Positions 47,202 through 55,836 of a stretch of 64,000 bases of DNA are shown in pieces. Under the pieces are notes generated by a model that was not told the DNA's origin, made no database searches, and saw only the letters and a list, made by a program, of their open reading frames with translations. The stretch's first letter is position 1. Every line of letters begins with the position of its first letter. The stretch covers positions 573,225 to 637,224 of the forward strand of contig NZ_CP061368.1 of NCBI RefSeq assembly GCF_014725735.1, read 5' to 3'. Source of the DNA: Wenzhouxiangella sp. AB-CW3. GTDB lineage: Bacteria; Pseudomonadota; Gammaproteobacteria; Xanthomonadales; Wenzhouxiangellaceae. A program made the position numbers and the translations under genes.

Positions 47202-47608
47202 CTGCTGTGTTTCGCTACCGTGTCTACTGGGAAGACACCGATGCCGGCGGCGTGGTCTATCATGCGCGCTACCTGGCATTTTTTGAGCGTGCCCGCTCGG
47301 ACTGGTTGCTCGAACTCGGCTTTCCGCAGGTCGAGATGCGCGAGCGCGACAACCGGCTGTTTGCCGTCAGCCGGATGGATATCGAGTTTCTCCAGCCGGC
47401 GAAGCTGGAGGATGAACTCGAAGTCACGGTTGACGTCGAACAGTTTCGTGCCGCCACGATGATATTCGGCCAGCACATGTTTCGCGATGATGGCCAGTTG
47501 CTGGCCCGCGCCTCGGTGCGCGCGGCCTGCCTGGCTGCCGACAGTTTTCGCCCGGCGCGCTTTCCTGCACGCCTGCAACAAGCCTTGAAGACTCTGATAA
47601 CGGAATGA
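47198..47608 (+). CDS. ybgC: Tol-Pal-associated acyl-CoA thioesterase YbgC
   Basis: Hotdog-fold thioesterase of the Tol-Pal operon. The 136 residues start with [20 protein letters not shown], holding the catalytic Asp and the Tyr-His pair of the 4HBT family, then [15 protein letters not shown]. It is placed between ruvB and tolQ, as in E. coli, and overlaps ruvB by 4 bases. Confidence 0.95.
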   Translation: MTAVFRYRVYWEDTDAGGVVYHARYLAFFERARSDWLLELGFPQVEMRERDNRLFAVSRMDIEFLQPAKLEDELEVTVDVEQFRAATMIFGQHMFRDDGQLLARASVRAACLAADSFRPARFPARLQQALKTLITE

Positions 47609-47612
47609 CTCA

Positions 47613-48308
47613 ATGAACGGTGAATTGCAAGTCTGGGACCTGATCATGGAGGCCGGTCTGCTGGTGCAGGGCGTCATGGCTCTGCTTCTGCTGGCCTCCG
47701 TTGCCTCGTGGATGGTGATTTTCCAGAAACGTCAGATGCTGGCCCGCGCCGAGTCACGGGCGCGCAAGTTCGAGGAAAGCTTCTGGTCCGGAGCCGACCT
47801 GATCAAGCTCTACGACAAGGTCGCCGGTGATCGGGCCGGGCGCGAAGGCATCGAGGGCATTTTCGAATCCGGCTTTCGGGAGTTCACACGCCTGCGTGAG
47901 GAGAAGCGGCTCGGTGCCGATGCCCTGACCACGGGTGCCCAGCGTGCCATGCGTGTCACCCTGACCCGCGAGATGGACCGCCTTGAGCACCGCCTGAGCT
48001 TTCTTGCCACGGTCGGGTCGGTCAGCCCCTACGTGGGACTGTTTGGTACGGTCTGGGGCATCATGAACTCGTTTCGCGGCCTGGCCGGGGCCCACCAGGC
48101 CACCATCGCCATGGTCGCACCCGGTATCTCCGAGGCGCTGATCGCCACGGCCATGGGCCTGTTTGCCGCCATTCCGGCAGTGATCGCCTTCAACAAGTTC
48201 TCCAACCAGGTTGAGCGTCTGGAAGTGCGTTACGACAACTTCAAGGAAGAATTCGCAACCATCCTGCATCGCCAGGCGCGCCGCCTCGAGGAGCGGGGCG
48301 CGGCATGA
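47613..48308 (+). CDS. tolQ: Tol-Pal motor subunit TolQ
   Basis: With TolR it forms the proton-driven inner-membrane motor of the Tol-Pal system, which keeps the outer membrane attached during division. The 231 residues contain three membrane segments (near 15-38, 130-160, 170-195) and a cytoplasmic loop, with GSVSPYVGLFGTVWGIMNSF as the family hallmark. It overlaps tolR by 4 bases. Confidence 0.96.
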   Translation: MNGELQVWDLIMEAGLLVQGVMALLLLASVASWMVIFQKRQMLARAESRARKFEESFWSGADLIKLYDKVAGDRAGREGIEGIFESGFREFTRLREEKRLGADALTTGAQRAMRVTLTREMDRLEHRLSFLATVGSVSPYVGLFGTVWGIMNSFRGLAGAHQATIAMVAPGISEALIATAMGLFAAIPAVIAFNKFSNQVERLEVRYDNFKEEFATILHRQARRLEERGAA

Positions 48309-48733
48309 GTGATCAGCCCTACATCCGGCGCCGCCGGCGGCAGATGTCGGAAATCAACGTCGTGCCGTATATCGACGTGATGCTGGTCCTGCTGGTGATT
48401 TTCATGATCACCGCACCGTTGATGAACCTGGGCGTGGAAGTCGAGCTGCCCACCGGGCAGGCCGAGCCGCTGAGCGACCAGGGTGATCCCCTGCTGGTCA
48501 CGGTCACCCGCGAGGGTGATCTGTACCTGGATACCGGTGATGCGCCACAACTGGTCGACGAGGAAACGCTGGTCGAGATTGTCGGTGCCATTGCCCAGCG
48601 CAACCCCGATGTGCAGGTCAGCGTCAGTGGTGATCGTGATGTGGCCTACCAGCATATATACGGTGCCATGGTGTTGCTGCAACGCGCCGGCGTACCCGCG
48701 GTCGGCCTGATCGGCGACCTTGAAGACAACTGA
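48305..48733 (+). CDS. tolR: Tol-Pal motor subunit TolR
   Basis: Partner of TolQ. The 142 residues have one membrane helix (about 18-38) preceded by SEINVVPYIDVMLVLLVIFM, in which the Asp (D24 region) carries the protons, and a periplasmic dimerisation domain ending in VLLQRAGVPAVGLI. Length is standard. Confidence 0.96.
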   Translation: MSDQPYIRRRRRQMSEINVVPYIDVMLVLLVIFMITAPLMNLGVEVELPTGQAEPLSDQGDPLLVTVTREGDLYLDTGDAPQLVDEETLVEIVGAIAQRNPDVQVSVSGDRDVAYQHIYGAMVLLQRAGVPAVGLIGDLEDN

Positions 48734-48759
48734 GCCGCCCCGGACACCCGGACGATCGC

Positions 48760-49734
48760 ATGATGAACCGATGGATCAGCCCTGAGCGCAAGCAGGCGAT
48801 CAAGGACCAGCTCTGGGCGCTGGGCCTGGCGCTGGCCGTGCATGTCGGTTTCGTTTTGCTGTTTCTGGCCGGCACCTGGAGCTGGGAGCCTTTCGAACAG
48901 GAAACACCGCCGGTGCGTGTGACCCTGGTCGACATGGGCCCTGTTGTCGAGCAGCGTCGTCAGGAAGAAGAGGCACAGCGTCGCCGGGAGGAACAGGCCG
49001 AGCAGGAACGCCAGGCCGAACAGCAACGCCAGCGCGAGGAAGAAGAGCGTCGCCGGCAGGAAGAGCTCGAGCAGCAACAGCGCGAAGAGGAACAGCGCCG
49101 CCAGCAGGAGCTGGAGCAGCAGCGCCGCGAAGAAGAGCGGCGCCAGCAGGAAGAGGCTGAGCGTCAGCGCCGTGCCGAAGAGGAGCGTCGTGCCGAGGAA
49201 GAACGCCAGCGCCGCGAAGAGGAGCGGCGTCAGGTCGAGGAAGAACGCCGCCGTGCCGAGCAGGAGCGCGAACGCGAACTTGAGGAACTCAGGCGGCAGC
49301 GCGAGGAAGCCCAGCGTCGACGCGAGGAAGAAGAGCGCCGCATGGCCGAGATCGCCGAGCGCCGTGCCGCCGAGGAAGAGGAGCGACGGGCACAGGAAGA
49401 AGCCGAACGCCTGCGCCTGGCCGAGGAACAAGCCGCTGAAGATGCCCGCCGCGCTACGCTGCGCGAAGAGTATGAATCCACCATTCGGGAATTGGTCCGT
49501 CGCAACTGGAATCGCCCGCCCACGGCCCAGCCGGGTGTGCGCTGCGATGTGCGGGTGGTCCAGATTCCGGGCGGGGAGATTATTGACGCAACCATTGTCT
49601 CACCGTGTAATGCCGACGACGCCACGCGCCGTTCGATTACCGCTGCCGTATTGCGCGTGGGCGAATTGCCATACAGAGGTTACGAGAATGTCTTTGCCAG
49701 AGAAATCGTATTTACTTTCCGTTATGACGGGTAG
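48760..49734 (+). CDS. tolA: Tol-Pal periplasm-spanning protein TolA
   Basis: Bridges TolQR in the inner membrane with TolB and Pal. The 324 residues have one N-terminal membrane helix (about 20-45) and a very long charged coiled coil (about 60-235) made of Arg/Glu/Gln-rich repeats such as EEERRRQEELEQQQREEEQR. A C-terminal domain follows (ELVRRNWNRPPTAQPGVRC ... FAREIVFTFRYD) with a Cys pair typical of TolA domain III. Its 3' end overlaps tolB. Confidence 0.95.
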   Translation: MMNRWISPERKQAIKDQLWALGLALAVHVGFVLLFLAGTWSWEPFEQETPPVRVTLVDMGPVVEQRRQEEEAQRRREEQAEQERQAEQQRQREEEERRRQEELEQQQREEEQRRQQELEQQRREEERRQQEEAERQRRAEEERRAEEERQRREEERRQVEEERRRAEQERERELEELRRQREEAQRRREEEERRMAEIAERRAAEEEERRAQEEAERLRLAEEQAAEDARRATLREEYESTIRELVRRNWNRPPTAQPGVRCDVRVVQIPGGEIIDATIVSPCNADDATRRSITAAVLRVGELPYRGYENVFAREIVFTFRYDG

Positions 49735-51034
49735 AAGGCTGCTGCTGGCGGCGTTGCTGGCGCTGCTACTGCTGCCGGCGCTGGCCAGCGCCCAGTTGCG
49801 CATCGAGATCGTCGATGGTGTCGAGGGTGCCATGCCGATAGCCGTGGTGCCGTTTGCCTGGGATTCCGAGATGCCCGAACCGTCAACCGGCGTGGCCGAG
49901 ATCATCAGCGGCAACCTCCACCGTTCGGGTCTGTTCGATCCCATGGAAGAGGCGGACATGATCGATCGTCCCTCCCGCCCGACCGAAGTGGGATTCGGCA
50001 CCTGGCGGCTGTTGCGGGTCGATCACCTGGTTATCGGCCGGGTCACGGATGCCGAGGATGGTGTCGGCTACGAGATCGAGTATCACCTGCTGGATGTGCA
50101 CACCGGACGCATTCTGCTTTCACAGGCCCTTCCCGTGGGCGCCGGTGATCTTCGCTTCGGCGCTCACCGGGTGACCGATGCAGTCTATGAGGAGCTCATC
50201 GGCACCCCGGGTGCATTCGCCACCCGGATTGCCTACGTGGTGGTTACCGAGCGCGATGGCGATGATGAGTTGTTCGAGCTGGTGGTGGCTGATGCCGATG
50301 GCCACAATCCGCAGACCGTGGTTCGCAACACCCAGCCGATCCTTTCGCCGGCCTGGTCGCCCGACGGGCGCGAACTGGCCTACGTTTCCTTTGCCACCGG
50401 CCGTTCCCACGTCATCGTCCAGGACATCTTCACCGGCCAGAATCGAACCGTCAGTTCCGATCGGGGCATCAACGGCGCGCCGGCATTCTCGCCCGATGGT
50501 CGCTACCTGGCCGTCAGCCTCTCGCGCGGCGGCAGTCCGGATATCTGGCTGATCGACCTGGAAAACGACCGGCGCGAGCAGTTGACCCAGCACTGGACCA
50601 TCAACACCGAGCCCGCCTGGGCGCCGGAAAGCGGTCGCATCTTCTTCACCTCCGACCGCGCCGGTCGGCCACAGGTCTATTCCATGCAGCGCGATGGCAG
50701 CGATGTCCGCCGCGAGACCCGCGAGGGCCGCTACAACGCCCGTCCGACCTTCGGCCTGGACGACCGCAACATGGCCGTGGTCTGGAGCGATGGCAATAAC
50801 GATTTCCGCATTGCAATCCATGATCGCGAAGCGGAGCATTTGCGTGTATTATCTGACGGTCGGCTTGACGAGTCGCCGAGTTTTGCGCCCAATGGCAGCA
50901 TGCTGCTGTACGCCACCCGGGAAAACGGGAGGGGTGTGCTTGCGGCAGTTTCCGCTGATGGTCGGGTTCGGCAACGGCTGGTCCTGAGCGAGGGTGATGT
51001 CAGAGAGCCGGCCTGGTCACCGATTCTTCGGTAA
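49688..51034 (+). CDS. tolB: Tol-Pal periplasmic beta-propeller TolB
   Basis: Periplasmic protein that shuttles between TolA and Pal. ATG 49688 is preceded by AGAGGT at good spacing; the other candidate, ATG 49724 (MTGRRLLLAALLALLLLP), gives a more typical signal peptide, so the start is uncertain by 12 codons. The mature part has an N-terminal alpha/beta domain (about 35-170) and a six-bladed propeller with repeated SPDGRELAYVS-like motifs (PAWSPDGRELAYVSF, PAFSPDGRYLAVSL, PSFAPNGSMLLYATR). It ends 64 bp before pal. Confidence 0.95.
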   Translation: MSLPEKSYLLSVMTGRRLLLAALLALLLLPALASAQLRIEIVDGVEGAMPIAVVPFAWDSEMPEPSTGVAEIISGNLHRSGLFDPMEEADMIDRPSRPTEVGFGTWRLLRVDHLVIGRVTDAEDGVGYEIEYHLLDVHTGRILLSQALPVGAGDLRFGAHRVTDAVYEELIGTPGAFATRIAYVVVTERDGDDELFELVVADADGHNPQTVVRNTQPILSPAWSPDGRELAYVSFATGRSHVIVQDIFTGQNRTVSSDRGINGAPAFSPDGRYLAVSLSRGGSPDIWLIDLENDRREQLTQHWTINTEPAWAPESGRIFFTSDRAGRPQVYSMQRDGSDVRRETREGRYNARPTFGLDDRNMAVVWSDGNNDFRIAIHDREAEHLRVLSDGRLDESPSFAPNGSMLLYATRENGRGVLAAVSADGRVRQRLVLSEGDVREPAWSPILR

Positions 51035-51098
51035 TACGGATAGTTCGAAATAACTCAACTTGCCCCCAAAAATCAAATACCTGCATTCAGGAGGTAGC

Positions 51099-51626
51099 AT
51101 GAAGACTGCACTTCGAATTACGGCTCTCGTGATGCTGGCCGCCATTCTGGCCGCCTGCGCGCGCGAGGTCGTGGAAGAACCGGCACCGCCGGAGCCGCCC
51201 GCACCATCAGAGCCGACCCCGACAGAAACCGATCGGGTCGACCCACGTGATTTTTCTGACGCCCGCAATCTCGACAATCCCGATAGCCTGTTGAGTCAGC
51301 GTGTCATTTACTTCGAATTCGACCGCTCCAACGTGCGCAGCGAGTTCCGTGAAATCGTCGAGGCCCACGCCGAGTACCTGCGCAGCAATTCCAGCGCCCG
51401 CGTGATCCTCGAGGGTCATACCGACGAGCGGGGTTCGCGCGAGTACAACCTCGGGCTGGGCGAGCGTCGCGGAAACGCCGTTGACGAACTGCTGCGCGCC
51501 GGCGGTGTTCCGTCAGGCCAGATTGAAGTGGTAAGCTACGGCGAAGAGCGCCCGGTGTGTCGTGAAAGCAATGAAGACTGCTGGCAGCGCAACCGTCGCA
51601 CGGAGATCGTCTACACCGCTCGCTGA
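51099..51626 (+). CDS. pal: Peptidoglycan-associated lipoprotein Pal
   Basis: Outer-membrane lipoprotein that binds peptidoglycan and TolB. The start ATG 51099 follows a strong CAGGAGGT. The signal ends in LAAC with the lipidated Cys20. A Pro/Glu-rich linker leads to the OmpA-like domain (about 65-175) with YFEFDRSNVRSEFREIVEAH, LEGHTDERGSREYNLGLGER and the closing RNRRTEIVYTAR. 175 residues, standard length. It overlaps cpoB by 1 base. Confidence 0.97.
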   Translation: MKTALRITALVMLAAILAACAREVVEEPAPPEPPAPSEPTPTETDRVDPRDFSDARNLDNPDSLLSQRVIYFEFDRSNVRSEFREIVEAHAEYLRSNSSARVILEGHTDERGSREYNLGLGERRGNAVDELLRAGGVPSGQIEVVSYGEERPVCRESNEDCWQRNRRTEIVYTAR

Positions 51627-52462
51627 TGACCGTCATGAAGCGTAACGGATTGTTCAGAACCCTGGTGGTGGTCGGCCTGCTGTCGACCACCCCGATTCTG
51701 GTGCAGGCCGAAGACAGCATGCGCCTGGTCTACCAGATGCAGGATCTGCTCGAGGAAGTGCGCGAGCTTCGCGGCATGGTCGAGGAGCAGCAGCGTGAAA
51801 TCGAGAACCTGCGTCGTCGACAGCGCGATCAGTATCTGGATCTGGATGAACGGCTTCAGCAGCTCGGACGCAGGCCGGCGGCTACGGCCGGGGCTGCCGA
51901 AGAGGTCGAGCCCATCCCGCCGGCTCCCGAACAGGTTCCGGAGCATGACCCCGACGATGCCCCCCGTGTGTCTGACGCGCCGGAAGTGCGAGCCCCCATC
52001 GACGCCGAAATGGATGTCCGCCCACTGGCCTCCCCCCAGGCGACCGGACCCCGGGATCTGGGAACGCCCACCGAAGACGAACAGGCCGCTTACGACCGGG
52101 CCTTCCGGGCCTTGCGGGAAACCCGCTACGCTGACGCCGCCGAAGGATTCTCCGATTTCCTGGCCAGCCACCCGAATTCGGCTTACGCGCCCAATGCCTT
52201 GTACTGGTTGGCCGAAACCTATTACGTCACCCGTGATTTCGACACCGCATTGTCGTTCTTCAAGCAACTGCTGGAGCAGTATCCGGGTAGCAACAAGGAA
52301 GGCGACGCCCTGCTGAAGATCGGTTTCAGCTACTACGAACTGCGCGAATGGAGCGACGCCCGCGCCGCCCTGGAACAGGTCAGAAGCGACCACCCCGGCA
52401 CCACACTCTCACGCCTCGCGGAAAGCCGACTGCGCGACATGCGGCTGGCAGGGCATTACTGA
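51626..52462 (+). CDS. cpoB: Cell division coordinator CpoB (YbgF)
   Basis: Periplasmic protein that links Tol-Pal with PBP1B during division. The 278 residues have a signal peptide (to about 28), a coiled coil (about 33-70, MQDLLEEVRELRGMVEEQQR) that drives trimerisation, a Pro-rich linker and three TPR-like repeats (AYDRAFRALRETRYADAAEG, APNALYWLAETYYVTRDFDT, then LRDM). It is the last gene of the Tol-Pal block. Confidence 0.95.
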   Translation: MTVMKRNGLFRTLVVVGLLSTTPILVQAEDSMRLVYQMQDLLEEVRELRGMVEEQQREIENLRRRQRDQYLDLDERLQQLGRRPAATAGAAEEVEPIPPAPEQVPEHDPDDAPRVSDAPEVRAPIDAEMDVRPLASPQATGPRDLGTPTEDEQAAYDRAFRALRETRYADAAEGFSDFLASHPNSAYAPNALYWLAETYYVTRDFDTALSFFKQLLEQYPGSNKEGDALLKIGFSYYELREWSDARAALEQVRSDHPGTTLSRLAESRLRDMRLAGHY

Positions 52463-52463
52463 A

Positions 52464-52612
52464 CCAGGTTTCAGGGTTCAGCGTTCAGGTTTCAGGGCGG
52501 GCTTCGTCGATACCGACGCGGCATTAACGGTTTAGGGGTGTCACCAGCCTTTTGCCGCCATCATGCTCGACTCGAAGCCACCCCTGAACCCTGAATCCTG
52601 AACCCTGAACGC
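52464..52612. repeat. Inverted pair of GGTT(T)CAG/CCTGAAC heptanucleotide arrays
   Basis: After the cpoB stop there are four GGTTTCAG/GGTTCAG units at 52464-52497. About 85 bases of single-copy sequence follow, then four CCTGAAC units in the opposite sense at 52581-52612, ending 8 bases before queE. The two arms are partly complementary and could form a long hairpin. Confidence 0.9.
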
Positions 52613-52620
52613 TTTCTTCC

Positions 52621-53268
52621 ATGTCCACCGACCAGCGCCTCAAGCTCACCGAAATCTTCACTTCCATCCAGGGCGAATCCGACCTGGCGGGGTGGCCGAC
52701 GGTGTTTGTGCGTTTGACCGGTTGCCCCCTGCGCTGTGTGTGGTGTGACACGCCGTATTCCTTTCATGGCGGTGAGTGGAAGACGTTTGACGAGATCCTG
52801 GCAGCAGTGGCCGAGTCCGGGTGCCGGCATGTGTGCGTGACCGGTGGCGAACCGCTGTCGCAGAAGCGCTGCATTCCGCTGCTCGAGAAGCTGTGTGATG
52901 CCGGTTATGTCGTCTCGCTGGAGACCAGCGGCGCGGTGCCGGTAGACCAGGTCGATGAACGCGTTATCAAGATCGTCGACTTCAAGGCGCCGGGTTCTGG
53001 AGAGGTCAAGCGCAACCTGTGGGACATCCTCGATCACCTCCAGCCCCACGATCAGATCAAGTTCGTAATCGCCGACCGCAATGATTTCGACTGGGCGGTC
53101 GAGCAGGTGAAAAACCGCGATCTCAACCGCTGGCAAGTCTTGTTCTCCCCGGTCTGGGGACAGCTGGAAGCCGGGCAACTGGCCGAGTGGGTAGTCCAGT
53201 GCGACCAACCCATCCGCTTCCAGGTCCAACTCCACAAGTACCTATGGGGCAACCAACCAGGCCGATAA
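52621..53268 (+). CDS. queE: 7-carboxy-7-deazaguanine synthase QueE
   Basis: Radical SAM enzyme of queuosine/preQ0 biosynthesis that makes 7-carboxy-7-deazaguanine. The 215 residues carry the CxxxCxxC cluster motif at C35, C39, C42 (GCPLRCVWCDTPYSF) after LTEIFTSIQGESDLAGWP; VTGGEPLSQ is the SAM-binding GGE. queE after cpoB is common, but queC, which often follows, is replaced by repeats here. Confidence 0.95.
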   Translation: MSTDQRLKLTEIFTSIQGESDLAGWPTVFVRLTGCPLRCVWCDTPYSFHGGEWKTFDEILAAVAESGCRHVCVTGGEPLSQKRCIPLLEKLCDAGYVVSLETSGAVPVDQVDERVIKIVDFKAPGSGEVKRNLWDILDHLQPHDQIKFVIADRNDFDWAVEQVKNRDLNRWQVLFSPVWGQLEAGQLAEWVVQCDQPIRFQVQLHKYLWGNQPGR

Positions 53269-53280
53269 CCCCCAGAAAAG

Positions 53281-53400
53281 CACCTAACACCTAACACCTA
53301 ACACACAATCTCCTCCCCCCCCCGAAGCCCCCCAAACCAGCCCCCACCACCCACCCACCCGCAAGCCGACATCACACTTCACACTTCACACTTCACACTC
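53281..53400. repeat. CACCTAA and CACACTT heptanucleotide arrays after queE
   Basis: Three units of CACCTAA at 53281-53306 and four of CACACTT at 53373-53400, separated by about 65 bases of C-rich sequence containing a loose, partial resemblance to the longer element near ettA. They lie between queE and galU. Confidence 0.88.
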
Positions 53401-53447
53401 CCCACCCCTTCCCCTATCATGCCCTGAAGCCCAACCGTTCCGCCGTC

Positions 53448-54320
53448 ATGTCCGATAGCATCCAGACCGTTGTCTTCCCCGTCGCCGGACTGGGCACCCG
53501 TTTCCTGCCGGCCACCAAGGTGGTGCCGAAGGAAATGCTGCCGGTGGTCGACAAGCCCCTGATCCAGTATGCGGTCGAGGAGGCCGTTGCGGCCGGTGCC
53601 CGCAAGTTGGTGTTTGTCACCGGGCGGACCAAGGCTGCCATTGCCGATCATTTCGACATGGCCTACGAGCTCGAGACCGAGCTGGAAAAGCGTGGCAAGC
53701 AGGAGCTGCTGGCGCAGGTCAAGAGTACGTTGCCCGATGGCGTGGAGTGCCTGTACGTGCGCCAGCGCGAGGCGCTGGGGCTGGGTCATGCCATCCATTG
53801 CGCCCGCTCGCTGGTCAATGAGGAAGCTTTCGGCATCATCCTGCCCGATGATCTGGTCGACAATGATGTGGACCCGGTCATGTCGCAACTTGCCCGTCAC
53901 CATGCCGAAACCGGCGCATCAGCAATCAGTGTCAAGGCTGTGCCGAAGGAGCAGACCAGCGCTTATGGCGTGGTGGACACCGAGCCGTTTTCGGGGCGTT
54001 CCGCCCGTCTCCGGGGGATCGTCGAGAAGCCCGCTCCCGAGCATGCACCCTCGGATCTGGCGGTCGTCGGTCGATACGTCCTTTCATCAAGAATCTTCAG
54101 CATCCTGGACCGCACCGAGCCCGACCATCGTGGCGAGATTCAGATTACTGACGCCATTGCCGAGCTGTTGCGCGAGCAAGCGGTCGATGCCTACCGCTTT
54201 GAAGGCCGGCATTTTGACTGCGGCTCCAAGCTGGGTTTCCTTCAGGCAACCGTCGCGCTGGGTTGCCGGCATCCAGATGTGGGCGCCTCATTCCAGAGTT
54301 GGCTGCAGGAGCGCGAATAG
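53448..54320 (+). CDS. galU: UTP-glucose-1-phosphate uridylyltransferase
   Basis: Makes UDP-glucose for glycan synthesis. The 290 residues have the nucleotidyltransferase signature VFPVAGLGTRFLPATKVVPK (9-28), KEMLPVVDKPLIQYAVEEAV, and later DDLVDND as the metal-binding acidic site. Start ATG 53448. It could supply the polysaccharide cluster at 29-35 kb with UDP-sugars. Confidence 0.96.
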   Translation: MSDSIQTVVFPVAGLGTRFLPATKVVPKEMLPVVDKPLIQYAVEEAVAAGARKLVFVTGRTKAAIADHFDMAYELETELEKRGKQELLAQVKSTLPDGVECLYVRQREALGLGHAIHCARSLVNEEAFGIILPDDLVDNDVDPVMSQLARHHAETGASAISVKAVPKEQTSAYGVVDTEPFSGRSARLRGIVEKPAPEHAPSDLAVVGRYVLSSRIFSILDRTEPDHRGEIQITDAIAELLREQAVDAYRFEGRHFDCGSKLGFLQATVALGCRHPDVGASFQSWLQERE

Positions 54321-54463
54321 GGGCGCGGGTTCCAAGAATTTCCGACCGCAAGATGGCTGAATTGTCTTGGTCATCAGGGCGGCATTTGCTGCATGTCAAG
54401 CAGCACCGCCCGGCGAAAGGGTATGGTGTTCCCATTAATTCAATAGGCAAGAAGGATGTGGAC

Positions 54464-55261
54464 ATGAATCTGAAGAAGACGCTGGCCGATGTTCGCGGTA
54501 TCGCGGTAGAGGCGGGAGCCGCCATCATGGAGGTCTATCGTCGTGATGAGAAGTTGAGCACCGAGACCAAGGCTGACGACAGTCCGCTGACCGAGGCCGA
54601 TCTGGCGGCCAATCGTATAGTCGTTGCGCGTCTGCAGGAGCTGACTCCCGGGATTCCGATTCTGGCCGAGGAGTCGGATCTGCCCGACTGGACCCAGCGC
54701 AAGCACTGGTCCGAGTGCTGGGTCGTCGATCCGCTGGATGGAACTCGCGAGTTTCTGAAGCAGAACGACGAATTCACTGTCAATATCGCCCTGGTGCGTG
54801 ATCACAAGCCGGTGTTGGGGGTGGTTTATGCGCCCGCGTTACAGCGCTGGTATTACGCGGCACGTCATGAAGGGGCCTGGCGCCAGGATGGCAAGAAGAC
54901 GCCTATCAAGCTTACGGCTCATCCCCCGGAGCCAGGTCGTCCCCTGAAGGTGGTCGGCAGTCGTTCCCACAACACGCCCGAGTTCGACGAGTTCGTCGGC
55001 CGGCTGGGCGAAACGGAAACGGTGGTCATGGGCAGCTCTCTCAAACTGTGCCTGGTTGCCGATGGCACTGCCGATCTCTATCCGCGCCTGGGACCAACCA
55101 GCGAGTGGGATACCTGTGCCGCGCAAGCGGTTGTCGAGCAGGCCGGCGCCCAAGTATTGAACTTCGAGACCGGCGAGCCGCTGAGCTATAACGCGCGTGA
55201 GTCGATTATCAATCCGCACTTCATTGTCTGTACCGAATCGGATCCGGGTTGGTTCAAGTGA
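54464..55261 (+). CDS. cysQ: 3'(2'),5'-bisphosphate nucleotidase CysQ
   Basis: Recycles PAP from sulfate assimilation; belongs to the inositol monophosphatase-like family. Start ATG 54464 with AAGGA upstream. The 265 residues carry the metal-binding motifs: E69-E70 in LAEESD and DPLDGT (89-94) in VVDPLDGTREF, and the C-terminal WDTCAAQAVVEQAGAQV. Other IMPase family members are possible, but the motif context fits CysQ best. Confidence 0.9.
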   Translation: MNLKKTLADVRGIAVEAGAAIMEVYRRDEKLSTETKADDSPLTEADLAANRIVVARLQELTPGIPILAEESDLPDWTQRKHWSECWVVDPLDGTREFLKQNDEFTVNIALVRDHKPVLGVVYAPALQRWYYAARHEGAWRQDGKKTPIKLTAHPPEPGRPLKVVGSRSHNTPEFDEFVGRLGETETVVMGSSLKLCLVADGTADLYPRLGPTSEWDTCAAQAVVEQAGAQVLNFETGEPLSYNARESIINPHFIVCTESDPGWFK

Positions 55262-55294
55262 AGGAGGGGGTAGAGGACGAGAGGGAGAGAGGAA

Positions 55295-55323
55295 GAGAGG
55301 TAGAGAGGTAGAGAGGTAGAGGG
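55295..55323. repeat. GAGGTAGA octanucleotide repeat
   Basis: About three and a half units of GAGGTAGA, preceded by looser GAGAGGA-rich sequence from 55266, in the 70-bp gap between the cysQ and 55332 gene ends. Purine-only on the plus strand except for the T. Confidence 0.8.
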
Positions 55324-55331
55324 AAGCGGCC

Positions 55332-55649
55332 TCAATCTTCAGCCGTTGTGATCGATCCTCTTGCCCGGCGGCGGCATTCTTCCTCGCTGATGTCGGGGCG
55401 TGAGCCGTCGCCGCGGATGCAGCGGCAGACCCCGGTTTCGACTGATTCGGCGCAGTAGATCTGATCGCTGCGCCGGCCGTTGTCTTGCCGCAGAAATTCC
55501 GGCAACCGGATTTCGGGCCGGGTTTCCTCTTCACCCCAGCCGGCCGGCAATGGCCGGTCCAGCGCCAGCCAGATGCCGCCACCAATCGCCAGTGCGATGA
55601 GCAGCAGCATCACGATCGGTCTTTTCCAGAAGGCAGTGGCGATGATCAT
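55332..55649 (-). CDS. Small single-pass membrane protein, unknown function
   Basis: A 105-residue protein with one N-terminal membrane segment (about 12-30, PIVMLLLIALAIGGGIWLAL) and a soluble domain with four cysteines (IYCAESVETGVCRCIRGDG, EEECRR). This Cys spacing could hold a small disulfide-linked or zinc-bound fold. Convergent with cysQ. No function is recognised. Confidence 0.65.
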   Translation of the reverse strand: MIIATAFWKRPIVMLLLIALAIGGGIWLALDRPLPAGWGEEETRPEIRLPEFLRQDNGRRSDQIYCAESVETGVCRCIRGDGSRPDISEEECRRRARGSITTAED

Positions 55650-55836
55650 GGTGCTGATCGTAGCCTAAGCCGGTGGTGGGCGAAAGACGGAAGATGGGAG
55701 ACGGGGGACGGGGGACGATATGTCGGTCGCCAAGGGTTGGCCCCGTGCCTGGTTGGGGGTATTGATGCAGGCCGGGGCGTGCAGATTGGCTGCACGCCCC
55801 GGCACTGTTGTTTCCGGGCCTTACCAGTGCCCTGGT

